The notes under the pieces: model-generated
Told to the model about the DNA's origin: nothing
Database searches by the model: none
Seen by the model: the letters and a program-made list of their open reading frames with translations, nothing else
Shown: in pieces, positions 1-6,807 of the stretch
Position numbering within the stretch: position 1 is the stretch's first letter
Layout of the letters: the number at the start of each line of letters is the position of its first letter
Position numbers and translations under genes: made by a program
Origin: Candidatus Hydrogenedentota bacterium
GTDB taxonomy: Bacteria > Hydrogenedentota > Hydrogenedentia > Hydrogenedentales > SLHB01
Direction of reading: 5' to 3'
Assembly: GCA_035416745.1 (NCBI GenBank)
Contig: DAOLNV010000043.1
Location: forward strand, 1 to 6,961
DNA length: 6,961 nt

Positions 1-327
1 GCAAACAAGAAACATACCAAATTCTGAATCCCATGTCAAGAAAGCGATACAGAAAAAACCCCGCCGCCAGGATGCGGAGGTTTTGAGATAGCGCCAACCT
101 GCTGAATCTATGTGAATTAGGAACGGTATTCTCCCGCTTTCCCGGTCGACGCACAATTATTTCTTTAACTGAAATACCGCCCGCATTCGTCCGGATATTT
201 CCCGGCGTGGCGCCCCCACAGCCAAACGGCGCACTCATCCACCCACAGCACGAACAGCACGGGATTGCAGCACCAGACGTTCGGGCAACGGGACGGCGCT
301 TCCAACCCGTTCAAAAACCGTCCCCAA
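1..327. other. Non-coding stretch left of the first gene
   Basis: I see no supportable gene here. The first 180 bases are more AT-rich than the rest of the window. Three short + strand frames run in from the left edge and stop at 25-27 (TGA), 84-86 (TGA) and 89-91 (TAG). Any of them could be the tail of a gene outside the window, and the one ending at 25-27 fits best because a hairpin terminator follows it at 53-84. A 6-bp inverted repeat (TATTTC at 158-163, GAAATA at 171-176) is too short to interpret. Longer open frames on the minus strand from about 235 onward overlap the first gene and look like by-products of its GC-rich codons. Confidence 0.5.
53..84 (+). terminator. Probable bidirectional intrinsic terminator
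   Basis: AAAACC (55-60) pairs with GGTTTT (79-84), and CCGC (61-64) pairs with GCGG (74-77). This gives a 10-bp stem with one bulged A at 78 and a 9-base loop. The right arm ends in four T on the + strand. The left side has six A (53-58), so the minus strand also reads stem then T6. This is the classic form of a Rho-independent terminator working in both directions. It probably ends a + strand gene located left of the window and insulates the first gene here. The + strand T-run is short, so strength in that direction is uncertain. Confidence 0.6.
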
Positions 328-357
328 TTCGCATTTCCCCGTGACGGCCTCTACAAT
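328..357 (+). promoter_or_regulatory. Promoter candidate for the secreted TIM-barrel gene
   Basis: TTCGCA at 328-333 matches the -35 consensus TTGACA at 4 of 6 positions. TACAAT at 352-357 matches TATAAT at 5 of 6. The spacer is 18 bases. Transcription would start near 364, leaving a leader of about 30 bases with the ribosome site AAGGGA at 382-387. The -10 resembles those proposed for the other three genes in the window. The -35 is weak, so this is a moderate call. Confidence 0.4.
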
Positions 358-394
358 GGGCTTCAAACCGCACACCAACACAAGGGACGCCGCC

Positions 395-2272
395 ATGAAG
401 TGCCAAAATCTCCTCGCTGTGCTCACTCTATTTTCCGTATTCCTTGCACCGCTCGCCAAGGCCGCCGACGCGCCGCCGCGCGACCAGCTCGGCCGCGAAG
501 TGAAACTCCGTATCGTCGTTGACAAGGTCATGCAGCCCGAAGCGGACTGGAAAACCGAGGAATGGATGGTCGAGGAGAGCGCCAAGGCCGGGTTTAACGT
601 TTACTCGCCCCGGATCGGCTTCGATGATTTGGCTGCCGTCCGCCAGGTCACAGAATGGTGCCAGAAATACGGCATCTACCATATGCCCTGGATGCGGGGC
701 TCGCTCACCTCGTCCGACGGTCCTGCGTCCGACGGCAAACGGATGGTGTGGGCGAACGGCGTCGAGCAGCCCCTGTGGAGCCCCAACGCCGACGAATTCT
801 GGGCCTGGACCGAACAATACATCGTCGAATACGCGAAGATGGGCGCCGAAAACCGCCATATCATGGGCGTCTTCCTGGATTACGAGAACTACGCCCCCGG
901 CAGAGCCGCCAACCTCTACGACCTGTCGTATGACGATATTATCCTCGCGAAATTCGCCGATGCCAAAGGGATTGAACTGCCCAAACTCGAATTCGGCGCG
1001 CGCAAGGCATGGCTCGACGAACAAGGCCTCCACGAAGCCTTCGAAGTCTTCCAAGTCGAACACTGGCGCCAGCGGTGCCGGCGCCTGCGCCAGCTGGTCG
1101 ACGAACACGACCCCGCGTTTCAGTTCTGCGTCTATCCCGCGCCCGGCACGCCGTTCATGCTCCGGGCCGCCTACCCCGAATGGGCCACCCCAAAAGCACC
1201 CCTGATCCTCGCGGACCCCTCGACCTACGGCCGCCCCGGCCGTTACCTCCCCGAACGCGAGTCCCTCGAGGGCAACATCAAAATACTCGAAACGGGCATG
1301 CAGGCCGCCAAAGACGCAGGCATCTCCTATATCTATTCAGGCGGCATCGACCCGGTCGTGCGAGGCGCGGACCCCGAATTCTGCGGCAAGAACGCCGTCG
1401 CGATCTCGAGCATCACCGGCGGGTACTGGATCTTCTACGAAGGCCCCAAATACAAGGTCGATCATCCCGAGTACTGGAAATGGTTCGCCTGGGCCAATTC
1501 CCGTATCGCCGAGGGCAAGCTCGACGCATGGCAGCAACCGCGCGAAACCGCCGAGGGTTTCGCCCTTGAAGTGTTCGGAGGCGGCTCGTCCGCCGCAGCC
1601 CTGGCGGCCCCCCAAAACACCGGCCAAACCTTCGATTTTCCACCCATCACACTGCGCAGCGAGAATCTCCTCGCGATTGCCGGCAACAAAGACGCACCGG
1701 TCGAAATCGTCCTCCAGCACCATCCCATCTCGAACTACAAGACCATCCTGGCGTGGGAACTGCGCTCGGTCAAGATGGACATACTGCAATCCGGCGTCAT
1801 CGAGTTCAATCAGTCCGGGTCCGTCCAGTTCACTCCCCAGGAAGACGCCATCTATCTCCTGGGCGTATCCGCGGGAGAATGCAGCTACAGCATCACGCGT
1901 TCTAACGCGCCTCTCGGCATCCTCACGGGCGACGGCGCTTCGTTCATCGGAGAAGCCAAGCCCCTGTGCTTCTTCGTGCCGGAGAACATCGAGACCTTCA
2001 CCATCTCCGCCCGGGGAGGCGGCGGCGTCGAGACCGTTCGCATCAACATCCTCGGACCGGACGGCTCCCAGGCAGCGACAGGCCAGACCGCGCCGGGGAA
2101 TAACCAGGTGCAGGTCAAGGTAAACGCCGGCGGCAATGCCGGCAAGGCGTGGACCCTCGAGGCTGTGCGCGCCGGCGAAGGCGTCATCGAAGACTTCTCG
2201 GTAACGCTCGACGAGGCGCTCCCGCCGGTGCTCGCATTCTTCCCCGAGCACCTCTTCAAAACAAAACCATAG
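395..2272 (+). CDS. Secreted TIM-barrel protein, glycosidase-like, with C-terminal beta domains
   Basis: This is a 625-residue exported protein with no named family that I can assign. The ATG at 395 is chosen because AAGGGA (382-387) lies 7 bases upstream and because it opens a clean signal peptide: MK, a hydrophobic core (residues 5-20), then a likely cut after Ala-Lys-Ala 23. An in-frame ATG at 341 would add 18 polar residues ahead of it. Residues about 36-360 alternate strands and helices as in a TIM barrel, from LRIVVDKVM (38-46) to GGYWIFYEGP (342-351). Carboxylates at likely strand ends are D162 and E164 (FLDYEN), D274 (LADPSTYG), D319 (SGGIDP) and E349, which suggests a retained glycosidase active site. 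Residues about 415-610 are beta-rich and probably form two sandwich domains. The second (about 522-610, with CFFVPENIETFTIS and KAWTLEAV) resembles jelly-roll or pre-peptidase-type domains that bind carbohydrate or stabilise exported enzymes. Fold and role are inferred from sequence pattern. The substrate is unknown and a non-catalytic role is possible. Confidence 0.85.
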   Translation: MKCQNLLAVLTLFSVFLAPLAKAADAPPRDQLGREVKLRIVVDKVMQPEADWKTEEWMVEESAKAGFNVYSPRIGFDDLAAVRQVTEWCQKYGIYHMPWMRGSLTSSDGPASDGKRMVWANGVEQPLWSPNADEFWAWTEQYIVEYAKMGAENRHIMGVFLDYENYAPGRAANLYDLSYDDIILAKFADAKGIELPKLEFGARKAWLDEQGLHEAFEVFQVEHWRQRCRRLRQLVDEHDPAFQFCVYPAPGTPFMLRAAYPEWATPKAPLILADPSTYGRPGRYLPERESLEGNIKILETGMQAAKDAGISYIYSGGIDPVVRGADPEFCGKNAVAISSITGGYWIFYEGPKYKVDHPEYWKWFAWANSRIAEGKLDAWQQPRETAEGFALEVFGGGSSAAALAAPQNTGQTFDFPPITLRSENLLAIAGNKDAPVEIVLQHHPISNYKTILAWELRSVKMDILQSGVIEFNQSGSVQFTPQEDAIYLLGVSAGECSYSITRSNAPLGILTGDGASFIGEAKPLCFFVPENIETFTISARGGGGVETVRINILGPDGSQAATGQTAPGNNQVQVKVNAGGNAGKAWTLEAVRAGEGVIEDFSVTLDEALPPVLAFFPEHLFKTKP

Positions 2273-2318
2273 CGGCCCCGGCAGAAAACATCTTTCACCC
2301 GGGCGCCGCGCCGGCAAT

Positions 2319-2347
2319 TTGACTTGCCGCCGGTCCGTCATTACCAT
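2319..2347 (+). promoter_or_regulatory. Promoter candidate for aspS
   Basis: TTGACT at 2319-2324 matches the -35 consensus at 5 of 6 positions, and TACCAT at 2342-2347 matches the -10 at 4 of 6. The spacer is the ideal 17 bases. The predicted start near 2354 gives a leader of about 63 bases before the ATG at 2417. I saw no T-box stem or specifier structure in this leader, and none would be expected outside Gram-positive relatives. Confidence 0.5.
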
Positions 2348-2416
2348 ACCGCGATTCAACGAGGCCGTTGCGCGACAGGTGCAAATAGCGGAAAACCAAG
2401 TACATCAGGAGTCGGA

Positions 2417-4198
2417 ATGCATTCGTTTAGAACCCATAAGTGCGCGGAGCTCCGCAAGAAAGACGTCGGGAAAGAGGTCAAACTCTCGGGGTGGGTCCAT
2501 CGCAAACGCGATCATGGCGGAGTCATATTCGTCGACCTGCGCGACCATTTCGGTTTGACCCAGGTCATCGTCAACCCCGACAAGCCCTTTTTTGGAGAAG
2601 CTGAGCAGGTGCGCTTCGAAAGCGTCATCACCGTTGTGGGCGAAGTCGTCGCGCGAACGCCCGAAACCGTCAACCCCGACTTGGCCACCGGCGAAATTGA
2701 AGTCGTCGCAACAGACTTCCATGTCGAGTCCCAGGCGGAACTCCTGCCGTTCCCGGTCAACCAGGACGCCGAATACCCCGAAGAAACGCGCTTGACCTAC
2801 CGCTTCCTGGATTTGCGCCGCGAGCGCCTCCAAAAGAACGTCCTCCTGCGCTCGAAGACCGCCCAACTCGTCCGGCAACACCTTACGGACCGCGGGTTCA
2901 TCGAGTATCACACGCCCATTCTCACGAGTTCGTCGCCCGAAGGCGCGCGCGACTACCTCGTGCCCAGCCGCCTGTACCCGGGGCAGTTCTATGCGTTGCC
3001 CCAGGCGCCGCAGCAGTTCAAACAACTGCTCATGGCCTCGGGATTCGACAAGTATTTTCAGATCGCCCCCTGTTTCCGCGACGAAGACTCGCGCGCCGAC
3101 CGGAGCCCCGGCGAGTTCTATCAGATCGACATCGAGATGTCGTTCATCACGCAAGATGACCTGTTCGCCGAACTCGAGACCCTGATGGGGCGTATCTTCC
3201 GCGAACTCTCGAACAAGAGGATCGCCGCCGAGGTCTTCCCCCGCATTGCGTACCGCGACTGTATGGAGCTCTATGGCACCGACAAACCCGACATCCGGTA
3301 CGGCCTCAGAATGACCGACGTGTCAGAGCTGTTCGCCCAGAGCGAGTTCAAGGTGTTCCGGGGCGCGGTCGACAAAGGCGGCGCGGTAAAGGTCATCAAC
3401 GCCAAAGGCGCCGCCGCCCAACCCCGCAAGTTCTTCGACGACGCCGAAACCTTCGCCAAACAGGAGGGCGCGAAAGGCCTCGCCTGGATCGCCCTGCGCG
3501 ACGGCGAAATGAAGGGCCCCGTGGCCAAGTTCCTCAACGATGCCGAGAAACAAGCCCTCGTAGCGAGAACCGGCGCGCAAGACGGCGACGCCCTCTTCTT
3601 CGGCGCGGGCGTCCGCACCGAAACCAACGCCCTCATGGGCAAAGTGCGCATCTACCTGGCCAACGCCCTCGGCATCATCGATAAAGGCCTCGTGTCGTTC
3701 TGCTGGATCGTCGATTTCCCGATGTTCGAATGGAACGAGGACGAGAAGAAGATCGATTTCTCGCACAACCCGTTCTCGATGCCCCAGGGCGGGCTCCAGG
3801 CACTCCAAACACTCGACCCGCTCGACGTGCTCGCATTCCAATACGACATCGTGTGCAACGGCGTCGAACTATCCTCGGGCGCCATTCGAAACCACAAACC
3901 CGAAATCATGATGAAAGCCTTCGAAATCGCCGGCTACCCCCGCGAGGCCGTCGAGAGCAAGTTCCCGGCCCTGTGGCGCGCCTTCCACTACGGCGCCCCG
4001 CCACACGGAGGCATCGCGCCCGGCTTCGACCGCATCGTTATGCTCCTGGCCGACGAGCCCAACATCCGCGAGGTCATTGCGTTCCCGCTGAACCAGCGCG
4101 CGCAGGACCTCATGATGAACGCGCCCAGCGAGGTCACCCGGAAACAACTCGACGAACTGCACCTCAAGATCGTCTATCCCCCGAAAGAAGAGAAATAA
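2417..4198 (+). CDS. aspS: Aspartyl-tRNA synthetase, possibly non-discriminating
   Basis: This class II aminoacyl-tRNA synthetase joins aspartate to tRNA(Asp) using ATP in the cytoplasm. The start at 2417 is set by AGGAG (2407-2411) with 5-base spacing. It gives 593 residues, normal for bacterial AspRS, and removes a 31-residue unrelated extension that is open upstream. An N-terminal OB-fold anticodon-binding domain (about 1-105) contains GWVHRKRDHGG (25-35). Motif 1 lies around TPILTSSSPEGARDY (166-180). Motif 2 is CFRDEDSRADRSPGEFYQ (219-236). The bacterial GAD insert lies at about 285-420, and motif 3 is PPHGGIAPGFDR (528-539) with its ATP-binding Arg539. The RSPGEF form of motif 2 and FPLNQRAQDLMM near the end resemble the alphaproteobacterial type. 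His33 aligns, from memory, with His31 of the Pseudomonas non-discriminating enzyme, which also charges tRNA(Asn) for GatCAB amidation. All key motifs are intact. It appears monocistronic. Confidence 0.98.
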   Translation: MHSFRTHKCAELRKKDVGKEVKLSGWVHRKRDHGGVIFVDLRDHFGLTQVIVNPDKPFFGEAEQVRFESVITVVGEVVARTPETVNPDLATGEIEVVATDFHVESQAELLPFPVNQDAEYPEETRLTYRFLDLRRERLQKNVLLRSKTAQLVRQHLTDRGFIEYHTPILTSSSPEGARDYLVPSRLYPGQFYALPQAPQQFKQLLMASGFDKYFQIAPCFRDEDSRADRSPGEFYQIDIEMSFITQDDLFAELETLMGRIFRELSNKRIAAEVFPRIAYRDCMELYGTDKPDIRYGLRMTDVSELFAQSEFKVFRGAVDKGGAVKVINAKGAAAQPRKFFDDAETFAKQEGAKGLAWIALRDGEMKGPVAKFLNDAEKQALVARTGAQDGDALFFGAGVRTETNALMGKVRIYLANALGIIDKGLVSFCWIVDFPMFEWNEDEKKIDFSHNPFSMPQGGLQALQTLDPLDVLAFQYDIVCNGVELSSGAIRNHKPEIMMKAFEIAGYPREAVESKFPALWRAFHYGAPPHGGIAPGFDRIVMLLADEPNIREVIAFPLNQRAQDLMMNAPSEVTRKQLDELHLKIVYPPKEEK

Positions 4199-4200
4199 GC

Positions 4201-4254
4201 TCTTTGGCAGCCCGCGCCGCCCCTCAGCGCGGCAAAAAGCTGTTTCGCCAAAGA
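4201..4254 (+). repeat. Nested inverted repeat just after aspS
   Basis: TCTTTGGC (4201-4208) and GCCAAAGA (4247-4254) form a perfect 8-bp outer stem starting two bases after the aspS stop codon. Inside it CCGCGC (4212-4217) pairs with GCGCGG (4227-4232) around a 9-base loop. No T-run follows on either strand, so it is not a standard intrinsic terminator. It could protect the 3' end of the aspS transcript, act as a Rho-linked processing site, or be fortuitous. Confidence 0.45.
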
Positions 4255-4300
4255 ACGCCGAGGGCGCCGGTCCCACACGGAAACCCTGTCACCCTCCACA

Positions 4301-4330
4301 TTGACGGAACCCGCAATTCATGAATACGAT
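4301..4330 (+). promoter_or_regulatory. Promoter candidate for the RNW-module TIM-barrel gene
   Basis: TTGACG at 4301-4306 matches the -35 consensus at 5 of 6 positions, and TACGAT at 4325-4330 matches the -10 at 4 of 6. The spacer is 18 bases. Transcription would begin near 4337, immediately before a perfect dyad at 4344-4360. The arrangement closely parallels the aspS promoter candidate. Confidence 0.48.
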
Positions 4331-4343
4331 AGCCCCACAAACG

Positions 4344-4360
4344 CGTGCGGCATCCGCACG
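4344..4360 (+). promoter_or_regulatory. Perfect 17-base dyad in the leader, operator or 5' hairpin
   Basis: CGTGCGG (4344-4350), CAT, CCGCACG (4354-4360) is a perfect 7-bp inverted repeat with a 3-base centre. It sits about 7-24 bases after the predicted transcription start of the following gene. That position fits either an operator for a dimeric repressor or a 5' hairpin that stabilises the mRNA. It is not followed by T residues, so it is not a terminator. I do not recognise it as the site of a known regulator. Confidence 0.45.
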
Positions 4361-4443
4361 AATAATCTCTTTCGATGAAAGGGCCCTGTACAATGCTTGA
4401 ACTCGTGCTTAGCACACTCTTCCTGAACGCCGTGGAGCTTCCG

Positions 4444-6699
4444 ATGGGTGCTGCCCCGGAACCGGTCCCCCTGCTCCATTTTCCCGACCGGCTCCACGCT
4501 TATGTCTGGCGCAACTGGACGCTGGTCCCCGTCGACCGCATGGCCACGGCCATCGGAGCAAAGCCGGGCGAGCTGCTCGCCGTAGGCGCAGTCATGGGCC
4601 TTTCCGAGCCGCCGAGTATCACGGAAGACCAATGGCGCAGGTCCTACATCACGGTCCTGCGCCGAAACTGGCAATTGCTCCCCTACGACCAGTTGCTCGA
4701 ACTGCTCGGCTGGACGCCTGAACAGATGGACTATGTCCTTCGGGAAGGTGACGGACTGTTCTGGTGGTTTGGCCAGTACAAGCCGCGCCTCGACCCCTTG
4801 CGGTACGCCCCACCCACGGAGGCGGCAACCGCCCGCGCCGCCGATATCGCCCGGATCACCCGCGAGACCTTTCCCCAGGGACTGCACACGGCGGAAGAGC
4901 CCCTGTTTGCCTTCGTCAAGGAACTCACGCAAACTCCGCCGCCCGAAACCGCGACGCAACCGGACAGCCTCTTCTCGCCCCGGTTCTGCTTCTCGTATTT
5001 CGGGGCGTTCAGGGACCCGTTCGCCGAGGGCGCGGACCCCTATCCCGAAGGTTACCTCGCGCGGCTGGCCGCAACGGGCGTGGACGGCGTCTGGCTCCAT
5101 GAACCCTTGTACAAACTCGCCACCTTCCCCTGGGACCCGAGTCTCAGCGAAGGCCGCGAGCAACGGCTCGACGCATTGCGCAACCTTGTCGAACGCGCCC
5201 GCCGCCACGGCATCGGCATATACCTCTACCTCAACGAACCGCGCCCCATGCCAATCGCATTCTTCGAGAAACACCCTGAGCTGAGAGGCGTCACCGACAT
5301 GCAGGTCCAGCCCGGACAGGTCGCCACCCTCTGCACGAGCATCCCCGCTGTACAGGCCTACCTACGCGACAGCGTCGCTTCGCTCTGCCGCGAAGCCCCC
5401 GGTTTGGCGGGGCTCTTCACCATCACCGCCTCGGAGAATTTCACCAACTGCTGGTCTCACCACAACGCCGGCGAATGCCCCCGCTGCAGCGCCCGCAGCC
5501 CTGAAGAGGTCATCGCCGAGAGCAACACCCTCATCGCGGAAGGCATCGCCCAGGCCGGCGCGTCGTGCCAACTGCTCGTCTGGGACTGGGGATGGCGCAA
5601 TGAATGGGCCGAGGGCATCATTCGCCGCCTGCCCAAACAGGCCGCATTCATGAGCGTCAGCGAATGGGACATGCCTATCGCCCGAGGCGGCGTCGAAACC
5701 CTCATCGGCGAATACTCGCTCTCAGTCATCGGGCCCGGACCCCGCGCCTCGCGACATTGGGCCATCGCCCGCGAGTGCGGACTCAAGACCCTGGCCAAGA
5801 TCCAAGCCGGCACATCTTGGGAACTCGGCTCCGTACCTTACGTTCCCGCCGTCGAGAATATCGTCAGGCACGCCGCCAACCTCCGCGAAGACCCGCCCGG
5901 CGTCGACGGCCTCATGATGAGCTGGACCCTCGGCGGATATCCTTCGCCCAACCTCGAGGCCGTCATCGAAGTGGGCCGCCCCGGCAAGCCCACCGTCGAC
6001 GAGGCGCTTCTCTCCGTCGCCACCCGCCGGTTCGGACCCCAGGCCGCCCCCATCGTCGTCCGCGCATGGAAAGGGTTCAGCGCCGCGTTCACGGAATATC
6101 CATTCTGCGGCAGTGTCCTGTACAGCTCCCCGGTCCACCTAGGCCCCGCCAACCTCCTTTGGGAAAAGCCCACCGGCTACCGCGCCCCCATGACCATGGG
6201 GTTCGGATGCCCCTTCGACGACCTCGACACATGGCGCGGTCCGTACCCGGCCCCGGTCTTCGCCGCCCAGTTCAACAAAGTCGCCGAAGGGTTCGAACAA
6301 AGCCTCCGCACCCTTCAATCGGCGCCCATGTCTCCCCCGCTCGAAGACGAAATCGGCATTGCCGAGGCCTGTGCCATCAATTTCAGGAGCATCGCGAACC
6401 AAGTCAATTTCGTCCTCCTGCGCAACGAACTCGCCGCCCTCGCCGCGAGCCCCCCGCCAGCCGGTTCCGTCAAGAAGGCCAACGGCGTGCTCGACCAGCT
6501 CGACGCCATCCTCCGCGACGAGCTCGCCCTCGCCGTCCGTCTTCGCGCCCTGCAGGCCCGCGATTCGCGTATAGGGTTCGAGGCCGCCTGCCAATATTTC
6601 TACGTCAGCGCCGACCTGGGCGAGAAAATACTCAACTGCCAGGACCTCCTGTCCCGATGGCTCCCCGAACAACAGGAGAGATTTCGAGAGAAACCCTGA
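4444..6699 (+). CDS. Glycosidase-like TIM-barrel protein with duplicated RNW helical module
   Basis: This 751-residue protein has no function I can name. The ATG at 4444 is chosen because GGAG (4434-4437) lies 6 bases upstream. ATGs at 4393 (768 residues) and 4375 (774) are in frame and would add a leucine-rich stretch that is a poor signal peptide, interrupted by acidic residues. Residues about 20-114 hold two copies of a helical module, RNWTLVPVDRMA (23-34) and RNWQLLPYDQLL (74-85), each followed by G, P and E at matching places. Residues about 180-500 look like a TIM barrel of the GH20 or DUF4838 kind. Candidate catalytic acids are E331 (TASEN), D381 (WDWGW), E407 and D409 (SEWD), and E460 (TSWELG). 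C345 and C348 form a CPRC pair that may bind metal or a disulfide. The last 130 residues are helical, with DSRIGFEAACQYFY at 707-720. No export signal is clear, so it probably acts in the cytoplasm, perhaps on imported oligosaccharides. Substrate and activity are inference only. Confidence 0.85.
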   Translation: MGAAPEPVPLLHFPDRLHAYVWRNWTLVPVDRMATAIGAKPGELLAVGAVMGLSEPPSITEDQWRRSYITVLRRNWQLLPYDQLLELLGWTPEQMDYVLREGDGLFWWFGQYKPRLDPLRYAPPTEAATARAADIARITRETFPQGLHTAEEPLFAFVKELTQTPPPETATQPDSLFSPRFCFSYFGAFRDPFAEGADPYPEGYLARLAATGVDGVWLHEPLYKLATFPWDPSLSEGREQRLDALRNLVERARRHGIGIYLYLNEPRPMPIAFFEKHPELRGVTDMQVQPGQVATLCTSIPAVQAYLRDSVASLCREAPGLAGLFTITASENFTNCWSHHNAGECPRCSARSPEEVIAESNTLIAEGIAQAGASCQLLVWDWGWRNEWAEGIIRRLPKQAAFMSVSEWDMPIARGGVETLIGEYSLSVIGPGPRASRHWAIARECGLKTLAKIQAGTSWELGSVPYVPAVENIVRHAANLREDPPGVDGLMMSWTLGGYPSPNLEAVIEVGRPGKPTVDEALLSVATRRFGPQAAPIVVRAWKGFSAAFTEYPFCGSVLYSSPVHLGPANLLWEKPTGYRAPMTMGFGCPFDDLDTWRGPYPAPVFAAQFNKVAEGFEQSLRTLQSAPMSPPLEDEIGIAEACAINFRSIANQVNFVLLRNELAALAASPPPAGSVKKANGVLDQLDAILRDELALAVRLRALQARDSRIGFEAACQYFYVSADLGEKILNCQDLLSRWLPEQQERFREKP

Positions 6700-6777
6700 C
6701 GCCAATCCGCCACCGGTATCCCGGCAACCGGCTGGGGATGCTTGGCGCTCAATGCGCGGCGTTGAATGTGCCGTTTC

Positions 6778-6807
6778 TTGTCGCGCCACCGTCGTTGCCG
6801 GTACGAT
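6778..6807 (+). promoter_or_regulatory. Promoter candidate for the GGQ-domain gene
   Basis: TTGTCG at 6778-6783 matches the -35 at 4 of 6 positions. TACGAT at 6802-6807 matches the -10 at 4 of 6 and is identical to the -10 proposed at 4325-4330. The spacer is 18 bases. It would start transcription near 6814, about 45 bases before the ATG at 6859. Weak on its own, it gains some weight from its likeness to the other candidates. Confidence 0.33.

Noticed and set aside
120..147. Possible extracytoplasmic-sigma promoter (GGAAC ... GGTC)
   Set aside because: The spacing between GGAAC (120-124) and GTC (145-147) is 20 bases, too long for the usual class, and no gene starts at a fitting distance.
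428..1108. 226-codon minus-strand frame
   Set aside because: Overlaps the first gene completely, shows no recognisable motif and has a biased composition typical of antisense shadow frames.
2273..2318. Hairpin terminator after the first gene
   Set aside because: Short GC-rich pairings such as CCGG with CCGG exist, but only with bulges and without a T-run, so I cannot support a terminator.
1337..2359. 340-codon open frame on the minus strand opposite the first gene
   Set aside because: It lies opposite a gene with a signal peptide, ribosome site and coherent fold. Its translation is low-complexity and rich in R, G and E, as expected from GC-rich codons read backward.
2324..2416. Upstream 31-codon extension of the aspS frame
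   Set aside because: It lacks similarity to AspRS N-termini, overlaps the proposed promoter, and the ATG at 2417 has an AGGAG site at ideal spacing.
4318..5274. 318-codon minus-strand frame opposite the third gene
   Set aside because: No recognisable domain, and it covers the duplicated RNW module, which is clearly coding on the + strand.
6700..6777. Terminator after the third gene
   Set aside because: CCGGT/ACCGG and ATCCC/GGGAT pairings of 5 bp occur, but they compete with each other and no T-run follows.
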